From Gymnorhina tibicen (taxonomy: Eukaryota; Chordata; Aves; Passeriformes; Artamidae): a DNA stretch of 64,000 bases. The notes beneath the pieces were generated by a model that searched no databases, was not told where the DNA came from, and saw nothing but the letters and a program-made list of their open reading frames with translations. The DNA is taken from positions 1,949,421 to 2,013,420 of the forward strand of contig VXAZ01009370.1 of NCBI GenBank assembly GCA_013399875.1, given 5' to 3'. Positions 39,101 through 48,100 of this stretch are shown here, one piece after another (positions within the stretch are counted from its first letter, which is position 1; every line of letters begins with the position of its first letter). Position numbers and translations under genes: made by a program.

Positions 39101-40774
39101 GCTCTGTCTCTGATAATTCATGGACAGCCCAATTACAGGAGAGGAAGGAGGCACACCACTTTCAGAGGGTGGGCTCAAACACTCAACTACTGCTAAATGC
39201 TTTTGTTTCAGAGTACAGTTCACTTAAGCAAACCAATTCTGATAACCTACTTTGAGAGCAGACCGTAATAATAAAAAGTTAAATTGCAGCAGCATCGTCT
39301 AATAAAGACAGAGTCAAACATGATTACCAAAGTCAGGGGACAAAAAACACAAGAGTAATTTGAGAAACGTGACAACTACTTCTTCTCCATATAATATCCA
39401 CAACTTACACTTTTATCTACAGTTTTTCATGCCAAATTTACTTTTTGGTCATTAGCATGTCTGTGCCTTGAGTGACCTCCCAGTGCCCATTTCACACCAA
39501 CACAGGTACATGTGCCAAAGTCTACCACCATGTACGTCTCTATTTCATACAGAATTATGGATGGCACAATTTTGGTGTCAAGGACTTGTGGCTAGTTACC
39601 CTCATGAAGATCTGGTGAAATCTGTCCAGAACTCTACGGGGGTTAAAAAACAAACACAACAGGGGGAGTTTTCAGAAAGGCATAATGCTCATGGCACACA
39701 ATTTCAGAGAGAATTTTAAACTTGACCTCTCTTAATTCTCAAGTGCTTGATTTTACAGAGTAATGACATGGGCTTTTTTTGTGTAGTATCTAATCTGAGG
39801 GAAGAGACCTTGAAGGGAATACTTAGAGTGAATTGACAATTAATGTAGCTCACTTTCAAGTATTTGCTCAGCAAGATGCATTCTGAGCATGGATCTCAAC
39901 TAACAAGACAGAGGGAGCCTTTATCTACAATCATAAAAAATTAAATGCAGCTAAGATAGATGTCACATGCTCGTGAAGATCATCAGGAACTTCATACCCT
40001 GTACTTTGTCAAGCCACTTTCCTGCTAATGGACAGCTGCTGCTGATACAAGAGATGTCAGATTTCCCCCAGGCTCTGAAGAATGCTCATGTATAAGTAAA
40101 AGCTTTCAGATTTATCTCCTGGAGCTGGCGTTAAAACTCTGGGCTAAGACTGTGTAAGCCTTCTCACAAACTGAGGTACAGCCATAGCACACGTTCATGA
40201 AAGAAGAGAACCAGGTATTAACATCTGCACATTAACAGCCTCAGGGAGCTCATTAAAATAACTCTCTGCTCCCTCACACCCCAAGTCTTCTTTTAGGAGT
40301 ATATTTGAGATGATGCCACGAGCAAGAGAGATGTCACACATCTAAAGACAACAAAGTTTGTCTCTTAACTTATTCACATTTTCCCGGGAAGATTTCTATC
40401 ATGGACAGAATAGTGGCTGGATTATCTGATGGGTTCCTGTCAGGGAATGCTGTCATCTCTCAGACATATCCAAGACGTGCAAATGATTAAGAAATGATCC
40501 TGCAACTCCTCTGTGCAGCGTGTGCTGCATTTCACAGCTGCAAACGTTACAAGCTTCAATAAAGGGAAGGCAACAATTCCCTTCAAGTCATGGAAGCACC
40601 GAGCTCAGCTGGGAACAAGTGCAGGCAGAGCGTGTTGTGACACGTGCAGGAAGTTCTATGTTTTATGTTTTATAAGATTACTCTTGCCAACGTGGTTTTG
40701 ATAAGGAAGGGCCATGCTTCGTTCATCATACTCGTAGGATAATATTAAAAATGCTTATAAATAAGATGAATACC
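33121..40774. other. Intergenic region downstream of TRRAP, no gene seen
   Basis: It contains (AC)6 near 36563-36575, a C-run near 37301-37308 and (AAAC)4 at 38081-38096. A GC-richer stretch at 38200-38470 carries a 196-codon ORF without recognisable features. I looked for the 3' end of a convergent neighbour and found none. Confidence 0.55.
38081..38096. repeat. (AAAC)n microsatellite
   Basis: Four AAAC units in a row. Confidence 0.8.
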
Positions 40775-40794
40775 ACAGAGAGTTTTACAAAATA

Positions 40795-40800
40795 TTTATT
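40795..40800 (-). terminator. TRRAP: Probable main TRRAP polyadenylation signal (AATAAA)
   Basis: The plus strand reads TTTATT, so the gene strand reads AATAAA, followed by TATTTTGTAAAACTCTCTGT, a plausible U/GU-rich downstream element. It lies 1,025 nt past the stop codon. It is the only canonical hexamer noticed in that interval. Confidence 0.6.
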
Positions 40801-41502
40801 TTTAAAAAGATCACTCTGTACAAATTTAACGTTCTCAACACTGCAGTTTTATAAAAATGCTAACACAACAGAAAGACGAGTGAAACATTAAACTGCTCTT
40901 TTTCTTAAATTAAAAAGGAACAGATTCATTCCAAAGAAGCTACTGTAATTCTAAACAGTAAAGAGAACTTGATAAGATTTTGTTTTTTCTCTATTACAAA
41001 GAGACAAATACAGGCATCAAAGGATGACTTTTTGCATCCTTTCATAAATTTCCCCCCCAAACACTGTCCACAACTAAACCAAATACTCTAAATGGTTTAC
41101 ACTTTTACTGTACATAGCTTGTGCTCCAGGAAAAGTCAGCACAATTTGATCATCATTTTCTCAGTGCCTAACAAAATCTCACCTCTATAACATTTGGTAC
41201 AAAATTGTCTGTACAAACCAACGTTCCTCATGTAAATTAGAAGCAAACTTAAAAGTTAAGAGCATTAATCTGTGCCTTCAATTTGGCATTACGAAGAGAG
41301 AGTGATTAAGTAAAATTTCACAGAGTAAAACTCAGTAACTGGGATTACTGTATTTTCCTTTTTTTTTTTAGTAATTACTATTGTATAAAAAATTCATATA
41401 CTGCAGGTTATCAGGAACAGCAGACCCTAAATCTAACAGTGATAGCTTCATAGTCTTCATCATAAAATTAGATTTTTCTGTATATCATTTTTCTCTCTTC
41501 AT

Positions 41503-41508
41503 TTTAAT
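41503..41508 (-). terminator. TRRAP: Possible alternative TRRAP polyadenylation signal (ATTAAA)
   Basis: The gene strand reads ATTAAA about 320 nt past the stop codon. It is the commonest variant hexamer, but the downstream sequence is not clearly GU-rich. If used it would give a much shorter 3' UTR. Confidence 0.3.
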
Positions 41509-41725
41509 CTATTTGCGAGAGTTGTGTTATCAACTGCTTAAAGAGGAGGAAATGTCCCCTCACGGAACTAAAAACAGTGAAAATGCCATACTACTGTAAA
41601 CACAACTAGAATGAAAACTGACAGAACGCAGTGTGGCAGGTAAGCCATCATCTGGAAAGCTTTTTTCACATTATCTCAACACAAAATACGGCTCGCACCA
41701 CAAACAACAGGAGGAAATAAAAATG

Positions 41726-41804
41726 ACAAAAAAAACCAACCAAACAAAAAAAAAAACACCACAAAAAAAACCAAACCAAAAAAAAAACAACAAGCCCCCC
41801 CCCT
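41726..41804 (-). repeat. Low-complexity A/C tract (G/U-rich in the TRRAP 3' UTR)
   Basis: The plus strand is almost entirely A and C: runs of 7-11 A separated by CC, CACC or CCAACC, then nine C in a row at the right end. In the mRNA this is a G run followed by U8-U11 blocks with GG and GUGG, starting about 20 nt after the stop codon. It is probably a slippage-prone simple repeat. It could also bind GU-rich-element proteins, but that is inference. Confidence 0.85.
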
Positions 41805-41824
41805 AAACTATTGAAACTTTCGAG

Positions 41825-42109
41825 TCACAGCCAGGGGTGCCAGGCGGGGTCCATCCTGCAGAGGTTGTCCAGGCTGTTGGCAGCTGCCACCAGGGTGTTG
41901 ACTTTGCTCTCCCCTCCCTCAAACTGCGCCAGGTTGTGCAGGCGCGTCATGATGGCAGTCACAGCCTTCTGAACCAGCGACACCAGCTGCTGGCTGTCCA
42001 TGTTCTCGGGCTGCCCGGCTGCTGACAGAGGAGACGAGGTGTCCTCTTGGGTTTTTTTGTGCCACGCGATGATTTCATCCCGCAGCACGGTTTTTAGGAT
42101 GCCATCGAC
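41825..42109 (-). CDS. TRRAP: TRRAP last coding exon, window residues 684-777 plus stop (FATC domain)
   Basis: This 285-nt exon begins VDGILKTVLRDEIIAWHKK and ends CRMDPAWHPWL followed by TGA at 41825-41827. The final 33 residues are the FATC domain, which packs against the kinase C-lobe and is needed for folding. A short polar segment (TQEDTSSPLSAAGQPENMD) links it to the C-lobe. The acceptor reads CGTATAG. The stop codon matches the known family C-terminus exactly, so the gene is intact here. Confidence 0.98.
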   Translation of the reverse strand, partial: VDGILKTVLRDEIIAWHKKTQEDTSSPLSAAGQPENMDSQQLVSLVQKAVTAIMTRLHNLAQFEGGESKVNTLVAAANSLDNLCRMDPAWHPWL

Positions 42110-45100
42110 CTATACGAAGGAGAAAAAAAAATCAGATTGTTATAAATCGTCCAAAGAACAATCGGGTTCTATCGGATTACAGGATTGTAACGAGATTTTA
42201 GTCAACAGCATTTTGACAGTATTGGTGCCACACTGCAATTTCAAGCTTTTCAGGGCAAGCGTGGCTTCCAACGATCTTATTATTTCCTCTCAAGGTGTTT
42301 CTTTTCATAAAAAGTTTCCATTACAAAAACACAACACAATGACTCCTAGAGAAATTAACAACATATATTAAGATATCAACACACAAATCCAGTTGTGCAC
42401 GTTCTATTTTTAAATTACTTCACTAAATTCACGGCTTTTCCCACACGCATTTTCCTATTTTTCCTCATTACTGAGCTGAGTTACTGGCATTAATCTGTCA
42501 ACTCCAACAGTCTCAAACTTCTAAAGCAAACTTTTATGTGTCCAGCCTGAGTCAAATTAAATGCTTACACATAACAAATGAAACATTTCCAAAATTTCCC
42601 AACATTTCAGCTGGCCTTTGTGATGACATCAGGGTAACAATCTAAAACAGATCCGCATCACTCAGTGCCTACCTTCAGCAAAGAAGTGCTGTTTAGCTCG
42701 TAAACTGCCAATACAAGCCTGCAGATAAGGTGTACCAACCTTGAAGTTTGGCTGTGCAAAGCAGCGAGCCACTGCAATCATGGAGGCAGTGAGGGGCCCC
42801 GAGACCCCGATGGTGGTGAGGAACTCCGAGATGTTCGGGGTGAGCCGGAACGGGACCGGCCGGTTGGCATCCAGATCTCCCGTGGCATCGTTAATGTCAA
42901 AGCGGAAGTAGGCGACGTTGAGCTTGCCAGTGTCCTGGGTTTAGGAGAAAGACCCACAAAAGCAATTAAAGGAACTGATTTTCATTCGTTTTTGGGACCG
43001 AAAGCAGTCGGATTTTTGCTTCTGTTAATGCTGAGTTCCAACGGTACTACGACAGCTTTTCACTCATTTGACCACAAAGTTATAAATCAAAGCCTGTACA
43101 AAGTCAGGTAAGTATCCCTCTCAAAATGTTGTGTCCAAACCCATCACTAAATACATGTAATACCAGAATTAAGGAACAGATCCTTCTGGATCGTGATCTG
43201 TACGGAGTCACTGCCAACAGACCTCGGGGAGAACCTGCAGTGTCCAAGGCTCACTGTGGGTAAGCAGCTGAGCACTGAATAGAGGGATCAAAAAATCCTA
43301 ATTGCTATACAGACTATAGCTCTCTGTGCATTAAAATGACACTGAGACTTTAATAAGTGCCACCTTTGCTGTTTTAAGGCGGCAAACCTAATTTTAAATG
43401 TTGGGTTAAAACAGAAAAATCATGATTAAGAGGAGTTGTAGCTTGATGGCAATGCTCAAAAGAGAATGGTATTTGAAAAGGGGTATAGCCCTTTAAGAAA
43501 ATTAGGCTCTAAATTTTATTATTCTTAGATCTCTTTGATTTAATACAGAGGTATTTTGAAAGCAACATATTTAAAAGAAGACTAAAAAGAGAGACTTATC
43601 AGTCATTTACATTAAGAGTTCCAATACCTAAGAAGGATTTCACAAAGTTCTAAACTCTCCCTGCAGAAGGCAGAGTTGACGTCCAGGGGGACTGCAGCTC
43701 AAAGCACTCCCTACAGGATGTGCAATCACACGGAAATAAAAAGCCTACCGAAACGCACTGTTAATTATACAGGTTGAACTTTGACTCGTTTCAAAAGCAC
43801 AGCCCAAACACCCATCTGATCCGAGACGACAGAAGGCACACGCTGAAGCGCACCTGGGCGATCTGCAGCATCTCGGGGTTGAGCCTGTTCAGGTGGAAGA
43901 TGAACTCTGCAAAGCCAATCAGGGCCAACTGGATGGTGAACATCTTGCGGAAGGTCCAGTAATCCGTGGCGTTGGGGAAGGTGTGCAGAGCCCACTCCTT
44001 GAGCATGCTGCGAGGCACCATGTTACTCTGCACCTCCTTCAGGATGTCTCTGAGGACCTACGCAGGAGGAATTTTTAATTGCATTTTTAATGCACTTCTT
44101 AGCAACAGACAGAGCTAAAGCAACGACCAATCTGCTTTTAATTCCTGGATCTCATTTTAGGAAAAGCATTAAAGAAAAGAAAAATCTACCAAAATAATTA
44201 ATTGCTATAGCATATGCTAGCCTAATTAATTAGAAAAATAAATAAAGTTAGGATCTGTTCTGTTACACCAGAAAGCATGCTGGTCATGTTGACTTCAATT
44301 AAGTGGTCATTAAAGTTTCAAAAGAATTCCGAAAGTAGAAACAAATGTTACATAGCACTTCCATTTTATTTTGTAACAAAGAAAGTCTGAGACAATTGTT
44401 TAAATGACGTCTGTAATACATATTTACTGTGTATTTTCTAAAAGCTGTATTTGGAATGGGACTGGCATTTTACGTATGAATTTGCACTAACCCTAAGATA
44501 AAAAATATTAAATAATCTTATATATCACAACTGGTTGTTTGGTGGAGGTTACAGAGAGAAGGAGTTTTGCTCTTTCTGAGTACTTCATTTATTAGGTGAG
44601 ATTGCCCAACTGCTTCTGTTTGGCTTAGACGAAATGGATCCACTGGCAATTTTAAGAGAAGCATTAGAAGAACATGGGAAGCCTGCCTCACACACCACGC
44701 CGTAATGGCTTATGTAAATGAGGAATGCTGCTTCCCATGCTGTCAATTAATTATTTTTAAAGTACTACACAAGAGAGAAAAAAAAAAAAAAAGAAAAATC
44801 AATCAGCACCCTGCCTGTTTTCAGCCGCATTTACCCAAAACAACTTCCAGCAATACTAAATACAGCTCTCTTTTAATAAAATCTCTCCGAGATAACCTAA
44901 AATGTGAGATTCTGTTTTGAATTCCCCCTGTTGGTTTTGCTGTGCCTTAAACCAGACCTCCCCTGATGAGGGAGGATTTGAGGTCCTTGCCAGGAATCCC
45001 AAATACTAATGAGACATCCATCGCTCTCTGCTTTCAGATAGTTTATTAAGTCTTACCAGAAAAGTTAAGAATAGAGCAAGGAGTATAGCAGAGAGTCCGG

Positions 45101-48100
45101 AGAGTTCTGAATGTTCTTAAAATGTTTGCTGAATGTCCGCAGAATCAAGAAAACACGGCCTTTTAAAGGTAAATTACCCAATAAGGACTTAAAACGAAAG
45201 ATATTTTCATTTATCTACCAATACTTAACAAATGCACACCGGAACGGCGGAATTTTTCATCCAATCCTTTGAAACTGCTTTTACTGCAGAACACGGAGGG
45301 ATAGAAGAAGTAGAAGAAACTTAGAAACTACAGCAATCCTCCATTTTGGAGTTTTTTGCTCTTTATCTATTTGCTACACTGATAGACCCAAAACCTCTAG
45401 GTTTTCACCCTGTGATAACTTTACAAAATATCCCATCATCTAATTCTACTGAAAAGGTTAGAAGTTTTCTCCATGGACAAAGGTCAAACACAGCACTGTC
45501 CAGGGGGGTTAAATTATTTAAAATTATTTAAAACAGGCAGAGGATGTCCTTTCTACCTTCTGGGTTCCCACACTAAAACACCGAAGAGACACGGAGTTCT
45601 CGTCACGCAAAGTGAAAACGAACCGGAAAGAACCCAAAAATCTGTCGGACGGGTAACGAGGGGTGAGGCGCTGGGGGCCCGGGGAGGGCGCGGTGCCCGC
45701 GGGCGGTACCTGGTGACTGGCCTGCGTGCCCCGCGCCTGCACCGTGGCCAGCCGGTCGTAGTAGCGGGAGATGGGGTTGTCGTGCTCGATGCCCTTCTTG
45801 GTGCAGCGCTGCTTGTAGATCTCCACCAGCGACAGCGACGAGGGGTTGTCCTCCACCAGGCGCATCTGCGGGGACACCGCCACCACCCGCGGCACTGCGG
45901 GGCGGGGACGGGACACGGCGGGCAGAGAGAAACTGAGCAGCTCCTCCAGAACCCCGGTGCTGACACACCAGCCCTTCAAACACCAGCCCTTCAAACGCCA
46001 GCCCTTCAAACGCCAGCCCTTCAAACGCCACCCTGATCATCAGCTGAAGCATGCCGAGAGACAATTTTTATCGCTGTGCTCGTAACTTAATTTACGAGCT
46101 CAGTTAAAATAAGAATTACAGCAGGGTTTTTTTTTTTTTTCATCTTAACAGAAATATTGAGCACTCACCCTTCTTCCTATTTTTTTTTTAACTTTAGGAA
46201 AGAGGGTAACACTTTGTTTTGATGCAAGCGGGTTCATAATATCTGATTACGTGACTTTGGCATTATGTCAATAAAAATGATTCTGAAGAACAAAGCTTAG
46301 CTCATCAGGGTATTTAAAGTGATTCAGAAAAACTGGAGGAAAAAAATATCTGAACCTAGTTGAGGAACAGATGTTTAAATGACATAATTTGAAAATAAAA
46401 TAGTGAAGACAGAAAAATATTCAATAACAAGAAAAATTAAGCCACTGGGCTTTTTTCTTGTGGAGCAGTAAAACTGCAAAAACGCGATTTGTACTTTTAT
46501 GGTGCTCATTTAATTTATCATTCTACCAAGTCTTCTGTGCATCCCCACCTAGACAAGGACAGATGAGGTCTCTTCCATAGCTGGCTTTTCCAGTGACACT
46601 GTTGGCACTTTATTTACCATTTGTTTTAACAAATCCTTTGGCTTGTACATTTTGGTCTTTTTGAAGTGGGGACTCAAATATGCATTTGCAGCTCTTTAAG
46701 TGCAACTTGCATCATACACCCACCTAAGCTCCTGACAGTAACTTCATGTCAAGAGGTACTATCAGCCCAAGAAGGAGGAGTGATAAAATCATACTTCTTT
46801 AAAGATCTCAGCACTTTTTAAAAGGACAACAGCAATGCAGCAGCTTTGTCTTAGTGTCTTGGATTAAAGTTTCCCTTTGTTAACACATTTCCTGTTCACC
46901 CAACAAGGATTATTAGAACTGACCAATGCAATGTGCAGAACTCACTTATATGAAGTTAGTACGTGATCCACTGACCTTCTGAAATGCAAAGTGTTATATG
47001 TTAACATGATTATACAGTAGTTTCACAGCTGTAAGCTGGAACTCGCCAACAGCCTCGGTATCTGGACAACACAAGAGTTACTACTTTGAAAGTATTTATA
47101 GTGGTATTTGAAACACAAAACCAAGCAAGTTGCCAGGCTGATATTCTTTGTTTCTCATTTCATTTCATGAACAAAATATAATAATTTATACTTGACACAT
47201 GAAAAAGGCAAGATACACAAGGAAGGAGAAAGAATTAACACTCTGTGCTCAGCCCTCTTTCACTGTTTCTGTTTTGGAAAAGCTTTTTTTATTATGTATT
47301 TTGGCAACTTAGATACATAGATCCTACTGGAACTCTGTCTATTCCCATCATTAAGGCCAGCCTGCCATTACATTTGTTAATTCTGCAATGTTTAAGCACT
47401 GCCAGGTGGCAAAGCTGGAAGTAACCTTTTACAGGATCACAGAAGTATGTTCAACAGAAGTTCTGCATCTGATATCCAGATTATTTTATTTGACAACAAC
47501 TAACCAGTCAGTAACTATTCCTGAAAGGGGAATTCCTATCACTATGGATATATAACATCCAAAAATTACAAAGATATGTTCTCGTATTAGAGAATTCAGA
47601 AACAATATATGAAATTCAGAAGAAAAAAAAAAATTCTTCTGTATTATGTGGAAGATGTAAAAGAAATTCAATATTCACATATCACAACTCAGGGAGAAAA
47701 GGTTTTGTTCTGTCCCTCTTCAGTTGTTTTTAAATGTTTATTCTAAAGTACACACACCCATTTCCACACCAACAGGCCCAGTGGGCATCTCTGCCTTAAA
47801 TACTCACAAGTGCACTTGATATCGTAAGCAATGCACATAAGCACTTCTGAGACCACCCCAGATCCCATGCAATCAGCTGCACTTCTCCAGAGGGGTGCTA
47901 CAGTTCCAGACAAGACTGATCACCCAGACACGTGTGAATTCACCCTCTGAATATTCAAAAATCTCCAGAGATCGTGACCTCTGAGCGCAACCTACATTTC
48001 AAAACAACACAGACCTCTCTCGTCCCGGTACCTGTGAAAAACAAATGCCTTTTGGTGGTCTCCTTCCTCTTCTCCAGGCAGGGGTTGAGGAGGCGGAGGA

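Larger units (their letters stand above)
40775..41824 (-). other. TRRAP: TRRAP 3' untranslated region (probable extent)
   Basis: This is non-coding sequence downstream of the TRRAP stop. The far boundary is inferred from the AATAAA at 40795-40800 plus the usual 15-25 nt to cleavage. No other AATAAA was noticed in the sense direction between the stop and that site; an ATTAAA variant lies at 41503-41508. The first 100 nt after the stop contain a long G/U-rich tract on the sense strand. The rest is AT-rich and ordinary. Confidence 0.6.
44903..45572 (-). mobile_element. Solo LTR, probably ERVK-like, sense orientation within TRRAP
   Basis: On the gene strand the element starts TGTGGGAACC at 45572 and ends GAATCTCACA at 44903. 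Its ends form a short inverted repeat (TGTGGGA / TCTCACA), and identical hexamers CTAAAA flank it (plus strand). In order on the gene strand come reverse CCAAT boxes (ATTGG), a TATA-like TTTAAAAG near 45165, and AATAAA at 45047-45042. This is the layout of U3, R and U5. No internal retroviral genes remain, so it is a solo LTR left by recombination between two LTRs. A 6-bp duplication is typical of class II (ERVK) elements, which are common in songbirds; the family name was not checked. Confidence 0.88.
44058..45709 (-). other. TRRAP: TRRAP intron (1,652 bp) carrying a solo LTR
   Basis: About 40% of this intron is the solo LTR at 44903-45572. Outside it the intron is AT-rich, with an A-run near 44778-44794. 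The 137 bp between LTR and exon belong to the CpG-rich patch. Without the LTR and one duplication copy the intron would be about 976 bp. Confidence 0.9.

Noticed and set aside
43765..44078. Other-frame and antisense ORFs over the exon at 43854-44057
   Set aside because: They are shadows of the TRRAP coding frame, which is unmistakable there.
44903..45572. Possibility of a full-length endogenous retrovirus
   Set aside because: Only one LTR is present, both flanks are TRRAP intron, and there is no gag, pol or env-like frame.
45524..46064. Minus-strand ORFs with repeated FEGLA extending upstream of the TRRAP exon
   Set aside because: This is read-through of the intron and its 15-bp minisatellite. 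The AG acceptor at 45895-45896 and exact phase continuity with the exon at 48032-48249 show the upstream part is not coding.
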